DNA of 64,000 bases from Bacteroidetes bacterium GWF2_33_16. Its GTDB lineage: Bacteria > Bacteroidota > Bacteroidia > Bacteroidales > UBA12077. The stretch spans positions 1-64,000 of the forward strand of contig MEOE01000025.1 in the NCBI GenBank assembly GCA_001768565.1, read 5' to 3'. The notes under the pieces were generated by a model that made no database searches, was not told the origin of the DNA, and saw only the letters and a program-made list of their open reading frames with translations. Position numbers and translations under genes: made by a program. This document shows, in pieces, positions 34,634-44,292 of the stretch (the stretch's first letter is position 1; each line of letters opens with the position of its first letter).

Positions 34634-37600
34634 ATGTCTGATATCTTCAACCTAATATATAAGCTATTCAGAAAATATAGAATAATCTCCGCCATTTTGG
34701 TTTTATCTATATTCTCTATAGCCTTATTCTATGCTTCAAAAATCAGATTCGAAGAAGATATCACGCGCATGCTCCCCTCCGACGAAACAATTGAAAAAAT
34801 TAGTGTTGTTTCACAAAACATTAATTTTGCAGATAAAATAATTATTAGTATTTCGCTCTCTGACACAACCTCAAGCGCAAATCCTGAGCTTTTAATTAAT
34901 TTTGCCGACAAGCTTAACAACTCACTTCTTAAATACAAATCTCAATATATAAAGGAAATAACCTATCAGGTTTCGGAAAATATTGTTGCTGAGGTGTATG
35001 ATATTTTCCTGAACAATATTCCTGTTTTTCTTGAAGAAAAAGACTACCAGTTGCTTGATAGCTTAACAAACCAAAATGGAATTCAAAATGCTATAAAAAA
35101 CAATTTCAAGACACTCGTTTCACCTGCCAGTATGATAATGAAACAGTTTATTATAAAGGATCCTTTGCACCTTGCTCCTATTGCTCTGAGCCGTTTAAAT
35201 TCATTCCAGGTTGATGATAATCATGAGATTTTTAACAATCGTATATTCACCCGAGACAGAAAAAACCTTACATTATTTGTTACATCGGCATTTCCATCAG
35301 CCGAAACCAAGCAAAATGGATTGTTAATTAACCATTTAGAACATAATATTGATAGCCTGATAGCAACATTCGACAATACAATAAATGCTCAGTATTATGG
35401 TGCCGCAGTAGTTGCCGTAGGAAATGCAAACAGAATTAAAAAAGATATTCAGCTAACAGTAAGTATAGCATTAATATTACTACTTATTTTTTTAAGTTTG
35501 TTTTTTCGTAAAAAAAGCATTTTCATTTTCCTGTTTCTTCCTGCATTGTTTGGCGGTAGCATTGCTGTTGCAACATTATTCCTGCTTAATGGCAAGATAT
35601 CGGTTATTTCATTAGGATTTGGCTCTGTTTTACTTGGTATAACGGTTGATTACTCACTACATCTATTTACACATTACAGAAGTGTTGGCTCAATACAAAA
35701 AGTACTTTCAGATATTGCCCAACCGGTTTTAATGAGCAGTCTTACTACCACTGCTGCTTTTTTCTGTTTGCTTTTTGTTAGCTCAAAAGCATTGCAAGAC
35801 CTTGGAATATTTGCAGGAATTAGCGTTGCTATAGCAGCCCTTTTCTCACTAATTGTTCTGCCCCATTTTATAAAAAGAGATAATAGCAAAATCCCTCAAC
35901 CTGAAAAGAAATCATGGATTGAAAATATACTTGCTTACCCGTTCGAAAAAAATAAATATCTGATCCTATTTATTCTAACTTTTACAATTGTTGCTTTTAT
36001 CTTTTCTGGAAAACCAGTTTTTGATGGTGATATGGACAAGATGAATTACATGTCGATAAAACTAAAAAAAGCCGAACTGGAACTAAATAAAACATCTAAT
36101 GTTGCTCTTAAATCGGTTTATCTGGTAAGTACAGGAAAAAGTATTGATGAAGCACTTTATAATTCGGAAAATGTTTTACCTAAACTGGAAAAACTTAAAT
36201 CAGATGGAATAATTAATCAGTACACATCTGTAAATACATTGCTTTTTTCTGATAAGCAGCAACAAGAGCGAATAACCCGATGGAATAATTACTGGACTGA
36301 AGAAAAAAAGACTACACTTAAAGAAAACATCGCCAAATTTTCGAAACAATATAAGTTCAAAGAAAATGCATTCGGCTCCTTTTACGAATTGCTGGATAAA
36401 AAATTTACTCCAGTAAAAAAAGATCAGCTAGGTAATTTATATGATTTATTTATAGATGATTATGTAACCGAAAATGATTCGTTAACAACTGTTGTTACAA
36501 TTTTAAAAGCTGATGAGTCAGCCAAACCCATAATTTATGAGACTTTTGCAGACAACAAAAACGTAATTGCATTCGATAAAAAATATATGACTGATAGCCT
36601 GATTAAAGCCTTACGCGAAGATTTCAGGCTACTTGTTAACATTTCGTTGCTAGTTGTTTTTATAATACTATTGTTGTTTTTTGGCCGTATTGAACTTGCT
36701 TTAATTACCATAATTCCTATGATACTTAGCTGGATATGGACATTAGGATTGATGGGGATTTTTGATATTCATTTTACCATCTTTAATATTATTATTTCGA
36801 CTTTTATATTTGGCTTGGGAATCGATTATAGCATTTTTATTATGCGTGGAAAACTACAGGAATATAAATATGGAGTAAAAAATACTAATTCCTTTAAAAC
36901 ATCAATATTCCTTTCGGCATTAACAACCATTACAGGAATTGGAGTTTTGATTTTTGCAAAACATCCTGCATTAAAATCGATGGCTGCTTTATCTATTATT
37001 GGAATTCTTTCTGTTATAATAATTTCGTACACAATTATTCCGGCATTTATGGATTTGTTTCTTATTAACCGGAAGAAAAAAGGTAAAATTGCCTATTCGC
37101 TGCTTGAGACAATTGGATCTACTTTTGCCTGGAGTATATTTATCAGTACATCTATTATTGTTACCATTTTCGGGTTTATTCTTTTTAAGATATTGCGAAT
37201 TAAAAACAAACGAGTAAAAATTATATTTAACTATTCTATAGTTATATCTTCTGCTATGCTTTTCTATGGTATGTTCAATATTCGTAAAAAAATTATAAAT
37301 CCGAATAAAGAAAAACTAAAGAAACCTGCTATTGTAGTTTGTAATCATCAGTCGCACATCGATCTGGTTTATAATTTACAAATCTCACATAAGCTGATCG
37401 TACTAACTAACGATTGGGTACAGAACAGCAAAATATATGGAAAAATTGTTCAAATGGCTGATTTTTATCCTGTATCCGAAGGTTATGAAAATTTATTACC
37501 AAAACTTCGTGAAAAAGTCAATGAGGGGTATTCAATACTTGTATATCCTGAAGGGACACGATCAGCAGACCTTAAAATGAAGCGCTTTCATAAGGGTGCA

Positions 37601-38494
37601 TTTTATTTGGCCGAGATGTTAAATCTCGATATTGTACCTATTGTTTTTCACGGAATGGGTTATTGCATGACTAAAGGAGATGATCTGTTGCTAAAAAATG
37701 GAACTGTTTATATTAAATATCTCGACAGAATAAGCCCTGACAATAAGGATTTTGGAGAAACTTACACAGAACGCTCAAAAGGTATAAGCAAATACATGCG
37801 TGCTATTTATAATCAAATGCGCGATGAGATTGAGAATGCCAGTTATTATCGTGATAGATTGATCAAAAACTACATTTACAAAGGACCTGTTTTAGAATGG
37901 TATTTGAAAGTTAAGTTGAAACTGGAAGATAATTATGAACTGTTTAATAAGCTTATCCCCCGAAAAGGGAAAGTATATGACATTGGTTGCGGATATGGTT
38001 ACCTATCCTATATTCTTCATTTTGCTTCCGATGAAAGAATAATTACCGGAATTGATTACGATGATGAGAAAATTCTGGTAGCGAACAATTGCCCATCGAA
38101 GAACGAAAAAGTTACTTTTGAAAGTGCCGATATTACAAAATACCAATTTATACCAGCCGATGTTTTTCTTTTAAGTGATGTTTTGCATTATATTCCCGAA
38201 ATAGAACAAGAAAACTTAATTGCAAACTGTGTTCATAACCTCAATAACGAGGGCATGATTATTATTAGGGATGCAAATACAAACTTGAAGAGCAGGCATA
38301 AGGGAACGCAGTTTACCGAAATATTTTCAACTAAAATATTCGGGTTTAATAAAACTGCTGACGATTCAAAGCAACTTTATTTTGTTTCGGAAGACAGGAT
38401 TAAGAGTATGTTTAGTAAACATAATCTGAATGTAGAAATAATTGATGAAACAAAGCATACTTCGAATGTTGTGTATGTAATTAGAAAAAATTAG
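34634..38494 (+). CDS. Trifunctional MMPL exporter - PlsC acyltransferase - SAM methyltransferase
   Basis: A 1286-residue fusion. Residues 1-825 are an RND/MMPL transporter: N-terminal helix (about 14-33), two periplasmic loops (about 40-270 and 480-660) and two blocks of membrane helices. After two further helices (about 840-890) comes a PlsC-type acyltransferase with H905-x4-D910 (NHQSHID) and PEGTR at 972-976. The last ~180 residues are a class I methyltransferase with SAM loop D1116-x-GCGYGY. In other bacteria the three functions are separate genes of aryl polyene clusters; this fused form also occurs in other Bacteroidota. It would acylate or methylate the product and export it across the inner membrane. 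Confidence 0.92.
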   Translation: MSDIFNLIYKLFRKYRIISAILVLSIFSIALFYASKIRFEEDITRMLPSDETIEKISVVSQNINFADKIIISISLSDTTSSANPELLINFADKLNNSLLKYKSQYIKEITYQVSENIVAEVYDIFLNNIPVFLEEKDYQLLDSLTNQNGIQNAIKNNFKTLVSPASMIMKQFIIKDPLHLAPIALSRLNSFQVDDNHEIFNNRIFTRDRKNLTLFVTSAFPSAETKQNGLLINHLEHNIDSLIATFDNTINAQYYGAAVVAVGNANRIKKDIQLTVSIALILLLIFLSLFFRKKSIFIFLFLPALFGGSIAVATLFLLNGKISVISLGFGSVLLGITVDYSLHLFTHYRSVGSIQKVLSDIAQPVLMSSLTTTAAFFCLLFVSSKALQDLGIFAGISVAIAALFSLIVLPHFIKRDNSKIPQPEKKSWIENILAYPFEKNKYLILFILTFTIVAFIFSGKPVFDGDMDKMNYMSIKLKKAELELNKTSNVALKSVYLVSTGKSIDEALYNSENVLPKLEKLKSDGIINQYTSVNTLLFSDKQQQERITRWNNYWTEEKKTTLKENIAKFSKQYKFKENAFGSFYELLDKKFTPVKKDQLGNLYDLFIDDYVTENDSLTTVVTILKADESAKPIIYETFADNKNVIAFDKKYMTDSLIKALREDFRLLVNISLLVVFIILLLFFGRIELALITIIPMILSWIWTLGLMGIFDIHFTIFNIIISTFIFGLGIDYSIFIMRGKLQEYKYGVKNTNSFKTSIFLSALTTITGIGVLIFAKHPALKSMAALSIIGILSVIIISYTIIPAFMDLFLINRKKKGKIAYSLLETIGSTFAWSIFISTSIIVTIFGFILFKILRIKNKRVKIIFNYSIVISSAMLFYGMFNIRKKIINPNKEKLKKPAIVVCNHQSHIDLVYNLQISHKLIVLTNDWVQNSKIYGKIVQMADFYPVSEGYENLLPKLREKVNEGYSILVYPEGTRSADLKMKRFHKGAFYLAEMLNLDIVPIVFHGMGYCMTKGDDLLLKNGTVYIKYLDRISPDNKDFGETYTERSKGISKYMRAIYNQMRDEIENASYYRDRLIKNYIYKGPVLEWYLKVKLKLEDNYELFNKLIPRKGKVYDIGCGYGYLSYILHFASDERIITGIDYDDEKILVANNCPSKNEKVTFESADITKYQFIPADVFLLSDVLHYIPEIEQENLIANCVHNLNNEGMIIIRDANTNLKSRHKGTQFTEIFSTKIFGFNKTADDSKQLYFVSEDRIKSMFSKHNLNVEIIDETKHTSNVVYVIRKN

Positions 38495-38503
38495 TATTTC
38501 ATA

Positions 38504-38565
38504 CTTCGGCAAGATCAATACGACTTTACAATGGTAAACAACTTGTCATCTTGAGCTTGTCGAAA
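38504..38565. repeat. Imperfect palindrome resembling a dispersed intergenic repeat
   Basis: The arms 38504-38524 and 38545-38565 pair at 16 of 21 positions (arms CTTCGGCAAGATC and GAGCTTGTCGAAA with their flanks), with a 20-base loop. The right arm TCATCTTGAGCTTGTCGAAA is close to a sequence (CATCCTGAGC..GTCGAA) that I know as a frequent intergenic palindrome in Bacteroidota genomes. It occupies nearly all of the 100-base gap between the MMPL and desaturase-like genes and interrupts an otherwise very tight operon. Confidence 0.6.
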
Positions 38566-38594
38566 GATAGACAATTTGAAAAAAAATAGATAAA

Positions 38595-40088
38595 ATGCCC
38601 AAATACGACGTTGTAATAATAGGAAGTGGATTAGGAGGATTACTTTGCGGAACAATGCTAAGCAGGGAGGGTAAATCTGTTTGTATTCTTGAAAAACATC
38701 ACCAGTTTGGAGGCAACCTACAGACTTTTAAGCGCGATGGAAAAATTTTCGATACCGGATTTCATTATGTTGGTGGTTTAAACGAGGGTCATAACCTATA
38801 TCAGTATTTCAAATATTTTGGATTAATCGATAGATTAAAACTTGAGCGATTAGATACTAATTGTTTCGATAAAATTGGTTTTAATGGCAATGATTATTGC
38901 TTTGCACAAGGATTTGATAATTTTGTAGAATCCTTGTTAAGCAGCTTTCCTAAAGAAAAAAATGCACTAATTGAATATAAGAAGAAAATTACTGAGGTGT
39001 GCAGTAGTTTCCCATTATATAATTTAAAACCCTCAAAAGGAAACAGCACTGAGCAAAAATACCTCGAACAAAGCATTGGTAGTTTTTTAGAATCAATAAC
39101 AAAAAATAGAACGCTACAACACGTTTTGGCTGGTAATAATATGTTATATGCCGGAAAACCAGATAAAACATCATTGGGGATACATGCATTAATCGAGAAT
39201 TCGTTTATCGAAGGTGGAACGTATCGATTTGTAAATGGAAGTTCGCAAATAGCAGATTCCCTTATTGAAACGATTAAGAAAAATGGAGGCATACTGCAAA
39301 AGAATAGCGAAGTTGTAGGTTTTTCTATCGAAAATGATAAAATAAAATCGGTACAACTTAAAAACGGAGAGCAAATTGATGGTACCCAGTTTATCTCTGC
39401 AATTCATCCATACACTACCCTTCAGATGATTGATTCCAAAATGATTAGGAAATCATATCGCGACAGGATTAACAATTTAAATGAAACCTTTTCATCTTTC
39501 ATTCTATATGCTTCACTCAAATCCGAATCATTTAAATATCTGAAATACAATCACTATCATCATAATCAAGATTCCGTTTGGACCATTTCAAATTATAATC
39601 CCGAAAAATGGCCACAAAACTATATGCTTCTCACCCCACCTACTGATAATTTAACCGAATATGCAGAAATTGCAACTGGTATTACTTACATGAGTTTTGA
39701 TGAGGTAAAGAAATGGGAAAATACAAAGACAGGTAATCGTGGCAAAGATTATGAGGATTTTAAGAAACAAAAAGCCGAAATACTTATAAATAGTATTGAT
39801 CAGAAATTTCCCGGATTTAAAAATAGCATAAATAAATACTATACATCTACTCCTCTAACCTATCGTGATTACACAGGCACAAGAGATGGTTCTCTTTACG
39901 GAATTGAGCATGACTGTACTGATCTTTTTAAAACCACAATTCTGACTCGAACAAAAATACCAAATCTATTATTTACAGGGCAGAATATAAATCTGCATGG
40001 AGGTCTTGGTGTTACAATAAGCTCAGTTATTGCTTGTTCTACCATATTAGGAATGGATTATTTATTACAAAAAATTAATCATGCATAG
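38595..40088 (+). CDS. FAD-dependent phytoene desaturase/retinol saturase-like oxidoreductase
   Basis: A 497-residue protein with N-terminal dinucleotide-binding motif VVIIGSGLGGLLCG and the following EKHHQFGGNLQTF segment typical of carotenoid desaturases, carotenoid isomerases and retinol saturases. The C-terminal GLGVTISSVIAC block closes the FAD site. Substrates of this family are polyenes, so action on the aryl polyene chain (isomerisation, saturation or desaturation) is likely. The stop overlaps the C45 gene start by eight bases. Confidence 0.88.
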   Translation: MPKYDVVIIGSGLGGLLCGTMLSREGKSVCILEKHHQFGGNLQTFKRDGKIFDTGFHYVGGLNEGHNLYQYFKYFGLIDRLKLERLDTNCFDKIGFNGNDYCFAQGFDNFVESLLSSFPKEKNALIEYKKKITEVCSSFPLYNLKPSKGNSTEQKYLEQSIGSFLESITKNRTLQHVLAGNNMLYAGKPDKTSLGIHALIENSFIEGGTYRFVNGSSQIADSLIETIKKNGGILQKNSEVVGFSIENDKIKSVQLKNGEQIDGTQFISAIHPYTTLQMIDSKMIRKSYRDRINNLNETFSSFILYASLKSESFKYLKYNHYHHNQDSVWTISNYNPEKWPQNYMLLTPPTDNLTEYAEIATGITYMSFDEVKKWENTKTGNRGKDYEDFKKQKAEILINSIDQKFPGFKNSINKYYTSTPLTYRDYTGTRDGSLYGIEHDCTDLFKTTILTRTKIPNLLFTGQNINLHGGLGVTISSVIACSTILGMDYLLQKINHA

Positions 40089-41769
40089 AATAAAAAAAAC
40101 AGGCAGAGTTCTTTTAAAAACTATTGCCATTATTGCTTTGGTAATTTTCATCTTAATATTAACTTTCAAAGTTACTACAAAAATTAATCCGCCTAAAGTA
40201 AGTAATCCAGATATTGAGAATTTGCAAATTGCACAAGTAGATTCATCGTTTTTTTATATTAAGAATAATTGGCTTCAAAAAAACAACGAAGGATTGTGGG
40301 AGATGTATATCGAAGGAGAAGCGTACGAAAGAGGTTTGATTAATGGAAAACTTACTAAAAAATTTATTTATAAACAGGAAAATGCATTCTTAAATCAGAT
40401 TAAAGTAATGATTCCTTCGGAATCGTATCTAAAATTCCTTAAGAATTTTCTTGCCTTCTTTAATCGAAATATCGATAAGCACATCATACCTGAATACCAG
40501 GAAGAGATTTTTGGAATATCACAATCAGCATCACATCAGTTTGATTTTATTGGGTCGAATTACCACCGAATATTGAATTATCATGCTGCACATGATATAG
40601 GACATGCATTGCAAAACATGAATCTGGTTGCTTGCACAGCATTTGCTGGTTGGAATACGTTTTCCGAAGACAGCTCAATAATAATTGGAAGAAATTTTGA
40701 CTTTTATGTTGGTGATGAATTTGCCGAAGATAAAATTATTATGTTCTGTAATCCTGAACATGGATATAATTTTATGATTATTACTTGGGGTGGAATGATT
40801 GGAGCTACATCAGGAATGAATGATCAAGGGTTAACAGTTACATTAAATGCATCGAAATCGGAAATACCATTTGGTGCAGCAACACCAATATCGCTTGTAG
40901 CAAGGGAAATTTTACAATATGCATCGACCATTGACGAAGCATATGAAATAGCTAAAAAGCGAAAAACTTTTGTGTCCGAATCGTTATTCATTGGTTCTGC
41001 CAAAGATGGCAAAACAGCAACCATTGAGAAATCTCCAAAGAAACAAGCTTTATTTGAATCCAACTCAGATTTTATTATTTGTAGTAATCATTTTCAGGAT
41101 AAAGAAATGCAATTACCCGAATTACTTGAGGCAAATGCTTCCGATTATGCAACCTTGTATCGATTTAATAGAGTAAATGAACTTATTCATCAAAATCCCA
41201 AATTAACCATAAACAGCGTTGTCAAAATATTGCGAGATCAAAATGGAATGAATAACGAAGATATTGGAATGGGAAATGAAAAAGCAATTAATCAGCTAAT
41301 AGCACATCATTCGGTAATCTTTAAACCAAACGATCTAAAAGTATGGGTTTCTACTGCTCCATTTCAACTAGGTAAATTTATTTGTTATGATTTGAAAAAA
41401 GTATTTGAAACTGCTGAAAATAAAAGATCATTTAAACCAATACATGAGGAAGATTTAACAATACCAGCCGACACATTTCTTTATTCGAAGAATTATCAAA
41501 GCTTTAACCGATTTAAAGAAATAAGAACCCAAATTCAAGCCTCGTTAAAGACAAATAAGCGTATTCAAGATGAAAATTTATTGTTTAAAGAGATTGTTGA
41601 GCTGAATCCTGAATTTTTCGAAACCTATATATATATTGGAGATTACTTCGCACACTTCAGCATCAACGATAAGGCTATTTTAGCATACAATAAAGCACTT
41701 ACTAAAGAAATGCCGAATATCTATCAGTCAGAAAATATCCGTTCAAAAATCAATGCTTTAAGTAACTAG
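40081..41769 (+). CDS. C45-type autoproteolytic acyltransferase/hydrolase
   Basis: A 562-residue protein with one N-terminal membrane anchor (about 10-30). The core belongs to the C45/acyl-CoA:6-aminopenicillanate acyltransferase and choloylglycine hydrolase Ntn group: C185 in LVACTAFAGWNT would become the N-terminal nucleophile after self-cleavage, followed by GRNFDFY and an ATSGMNDQGLTVTLNAS segment. A TPR-like helical tail ends the protein. In the periplasm it could attach or remove the polyenoyl chain by amide or ester chemistry. It overlaps the FAD protein gene, closing the operon. Confidence 0.8.
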   Translation: MHRIKKTGRVLLKTIAIIALVIFILILTFKVTTKINPPKVSNPDIENLQIAQVDSSFFYIKNNWLQKNNEGLWEMYIEGEAYERGLINGKLTKKFIYKQENAFLNQIKVMIPSESYLKFLKNFLAFFNRNIDKHIIPEYQEEIFGISQSASHQFDFIGSNYHRILNYHAAHDIGHALQNMNLVACTAFAGWNTFSEDSSIIIGRNFDFYVGDEFAEDKIIMFCNPEHGYNFMIITWGGMIGATSGMNDQGLTVTLNASKSEIPFGAATPISLVAREILQYASTIDEAYEIAKKRKTFVSESLFIGSAKDGKTATIEKSPKKQALFESNSDFIICSNHFQDKEMQLPELLEANASDYATLYRFNRVNELIHQNPKLTINSVVKILRDQNGMNNEDIGMGNEKAINQLIAHHSVIFKPNDLKVWVSTAPFQLGKFICYDLKKVFETAENKRSFKPIHEEDLTIPADTFLYSKNYQSFNRFKEIRTQIQASLKTNKRIQDENLLFKEIVELNPEFFETYIYIGDYFAHFSINDKAILAYNKALTKEMPNIYQSENIRSKINALSN

Positions 41770-41789
41770 TTCTGTTTTCTGAAATTGCA

Positions 41790-41820
41790 TTGATTTAAAA
41801 AACAAAAAAGTATACTTTTG
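41790..41820 (+). promoter_or_regulatory. Well-matched Bacteroidota promoter (TTG-N20-TACTTTTG)
   Basis: A -33 TTG (41790-41792) and -7 TACTTTTG (41813-41820) with 20 bases between them match the Bacteroidota consensus. The start of transcription would be about 41826, 20 bases before the ATG at 41846. It is the clearest promoter in the window. Confidence 0.75.
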
Positions 41821-41845
41821 TCAACTTATATAAAATAGGATTATC

Positions 41846-42733
41846 ATGAAAATCTCAAAAATTATCCAAGGACTAATTATCGTATTAATCATTCAGGCGT
41901 GCGCAAGTAGCGTAAACACAACAAAACTATCGGAAGATGGAAATACGGCATATAATGCAGGAAACTATGAAACCGCTTTAATAGCATGGGAACAAATAAT
42001 TGAAAATAGCGAAAGCAAAGGCAAAAAAGCAAAAGGTCCTGCTTATGTTGGAGCTGGAAAATCAGCCCTTAAATTGGAACAAAATGATAAGGCTATAAAA
42101 TACCTCGAAACAGCAAGAGAAATAAGTTATTCATCGCCCGAAATGTATGAATCACTTGCTATAGTTTACAAAAACATAGATAATTTATCTAAGGAAATTT
42201 CAGCACTGGAAACCTATCGTAAATTTTATCCTCAAGGCGAAAAAATATCTGCTATTAATACCAGGTTATTTGAAACTTACATTGAAAGTGAAAACTGGGA
42301 TTTGGCTGTTAAGCTTTGGCCCGAAATTGAAACACTTGCTCAATCTAATGTTAATTTGCTTGGTGGTTATCTTTTGGTAAATATAAGTATGCAAAATAAA
42401 AACACTTGCGATAAACTGGCATCACAAATTTTAAAACTGGATAAAAATAATATTATTGCCTTGGAATATTTGGCAAATAAATATTACGAGATGGCAGAGA
42501 ATCTATATATAACAGAAATGAAAGCCTATAAAGAGAATAGAACTAACAAACAATACGCCAGACTGTTAAAAGCGTTAGACGAGGTTTACCCAAATTTCAG
42601 AAAATCACGTGATTATTATCTGAGATTATATAAAATTGAACCTAAGAAAGATTATGCAAATTATCTGGGAAATATTTTTACTCGATTAGATGATAAAGAA
42701 AAGGCTGATTTTTATTATAAAAAGGCTAAATAG
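41846..42733 (+). CDS. TPR-repeat lipoprotein
   Basis: A 295-residue protein with a type II signal peptide (LIIQAC, lipid-modified C19) and about six degenerate TPR-like helix pairs (first AYNAGNYETALIAWEQII, then GAGKSALKLEQNDKAIKYLETA). Such proteins act as scaffolds at the inner face of the outer membrane. It has its own strong promoter and is not tightly linked to neighbours, so a link to polyene synthesis is uncertain. The 176 bases that follow, up to 42909, hold no gene. Confidence 0.8.
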   Translation: MKISKIIQGLIIVLIIQACASSVNTTKLSEDGNTAYNAGNYETALIAWEQIIENSESKGKKAKGPAYVGAGKSALKLEQNDKAIKYLETAREISYSSPEMYESLAIVYKNIDNLSKEISALETYRKFYPQGEKISAINTRLFETYIESENWDLAVKLWPEIETLAQSNVNLLGGYLLVNISMQNKNTCDKLASQILKLDKNNIIALEYLANKYYEMAENLYITEMKAYKENRTNKQYARLLKALDEVYPNFRKSRDYYLRLYKIEPKKDYANYLGNIFTRLDDKEKADFYYKKAK

Positions 42734-42879
42734 CTACGAATTGGTAAATTAGTAAAAATTATATTGACGAACCAGAAACTCGGCTTCGGCAGGAAAGCCA
42801 GCAACTAGCAAAAAGAAACCAAATTCCAATACACAATAAAAATATTTATAGATTGTTCCTGCTTTTGATTTTTAGATAT

Positions 42880-42887
42880 TAAATTTG
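42880..42887 (+). promoter_or_regulatory. Candidate -7 element TAAATTTG for the AMP ligase gene
   Basis: TAAATTTG matches the consensus and lies 22 bases before the ATG at 42910. The nearest -33 TTG (42853-42855) is 24 bases away, slightly too far, so the match is partial. It supports the ATG start at 42910 over the in-frame TTG at 42892. Confidence 0.45.
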
Positions 42888-42909
42888 GGGGTTGTTTAAA
42901 AAAAATACC

Positions 42910-44220
42910 ATGAATATTTTTCCAGAAGATATTGATCGCAAATCAACGATTGAAATAAAAAAGCACCAAGAAGAAAAGCTAGCCGAATTACTTCAATATG
43001 TAAGTATAAACTCAAAATTTTATCAGGATCTTTTTAGTAAACATAAAATAAATATCAACGATATTAAGTCTATAGACGACCTTAAAAAAGTTCCATTTAC
43101 TACTAAAGATGATATTTACGAGAGAAATCAAGATTTTATTTGTGTTGAACAAAAGAAAATAGTTGATTATATTACTACATCGGGAACAATGGGCGATCCG
43201 GTAACTTTCGCAATGACCGACTCCGATCTTGAACGTTTAGCATATAATGAGTATATCTCATTTAAATGCTCTGATGGAAATGAGGATGATATTTACCAGT
43301 TAATGGTTACGCTTGATCGCCGTTTTATGGCTGGATTAGCATATTTTTTAGGGATAAAGAAACTGGGAGCCGGAATGGTTCGTGTTGGTAATGGAATGAT
43401 TGAGCTACAATGGGATACCATTAAACGAATAAAACCTAATGCATTGGTAGCAGTACCTTCGTTTATTCTTAAATTAATTGAATATGCCGAAGCAAACGGA
43501 ATCGATTATAAAAACTCAAGCATTAAAAAAGCAATATGTATTGGTGAGTCGTTACGCAATCCGGATTTTAGCTTAAATACCCTAGGCCAACGAATTAAAG
43601 ACAAGTGGGATATAAAACTATATTCTACTTATGCCTCAACAGAAATGGGTGCAGCATTTGCTGATTGTAGTTTCGAAAATGGCGGACATCATCGCCCAGA
43701 ACTGCTTATTGTTGAATTTATTGATGAACATAATAACCCGGTTGCTGAAGGTGAAGCAGGCGAACTAGTAATTACCACCCTGGGAGTGGAAGGAATGCCT
43801 TTAGTACGTTTTAAAACAGGCGATGTGGTTCAGCATTTTAATGGGAAATGCAAATGTGGACGAAATTCTCTAAGATTAGGTCCTGTTATTGGACGAAAAA
43901 ATGAAATGATAAAATACAAAGGTACAACACTTTACCCACCTGCGTTGTACGACATTTTAAACGACATGGAGTTTGTTGAGAATTATATTATCGAAGTATC
44001 AACTAATCAAATTGGCACCGATGATATTCTGATTCGTATTGCTACCAACGGTTACAATAGACCTGCTGATTTTGAGAAGATAATTAAAGACCATTTCAGA
44101 GCAAAGCTTCGGGTTGCGCCAACCATTAGCTTCGAAACAAGTGAGCAAATTAATAAAATTAAATATCAGGAAATAAAAAGAAAACCTGTGGTATTTATCG
44201 ATCGAAGAAATAACTACTAA
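42910..44220 (+). CDS. PaaK-like AMP-forming acyl ligase (aryl-CoA/ACP ligase)
   Basis: A 436-residue ANL-superfamily enzyme of the phenylacetate-CoA ligase type. The ATP-binding P-loop is TTSGTMGD (89-96), the adenine/acyl segment is YSTYASTEMGAA and the hinge is followed by a RFKTGDV motif and a ferredoxin-like C-terminal domain with the catalytic Lys in KIKYQEIKRK. A cysteine-pair C-K-C-G in the NGKCKCGRN loop is common in this family. It would activate 4-coumarate from the tyrosine lyase for loading on an ACP or CoA. The start ATG at 42910 is preferred over the TTG at 42892. Confidence 0.85.
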   Translation: MNIFPEDIDRKSTIEIKKHQEEKLAELLQYVSINSKFYQDLFSKHKININDIKSIDDLKKVPFTTKDDIYERNQDFICVEQKKIVDYITTSGTMGDPVTFAMTDSDLERLAYNEYISFKCSDGNEDDIYQLMVTLDRRFMAGLAYFLGIKKLGAGMVRVGNGMIELQWDTIKRIKPNALVAVPSFILKLIEYAEANGIDYKNSSIKKAICIGESLRNPDFSLNTLGQRIKDKWDIKLYSTYASTEMGAAFADCSFENGGHHRPELLIVEFIDEHNNPVAEGEAGELVITTLGVEGMPLVRFKTGDVVQHFNGKCKCGRNSLRLGPVIGRKNEMIKYKGTTLYPPALYDILNDMEFVENYIIEVSTNQIGTDDILIRIATNGYNRPADFEKIIKDHFRAKLRVAPTISFETSEQINKIKYQEIKRKPVVFIDRRNNY

Positions 44221-44243
44221 TAAAGATAATTTGTAAGTAAAAA

Positions 44244-44277
44244 AATAAGCAGAATAAAAATCCTGCTTATTTTTTTT
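44244..44277. terminator. Bidirectional terminator
   Basis: AATAAGCAG (44244-44252) pairs with CTGCTTATT (44263-44271), flanked by A-rich and T-run sequences. It separates the convergent PaaK-like and KS genes. Confidence 0.88.
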
Positions 44278-44292
44278 ATAAATTATTTGAAA

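Noticed and set aside
42766..42800. CTTCGGCAGGAAAGCC sequence resembling the palindrome arm at 38504
   Set aside because: Only a short stretch is similar and no second arm was found, so it is not called a repeat.
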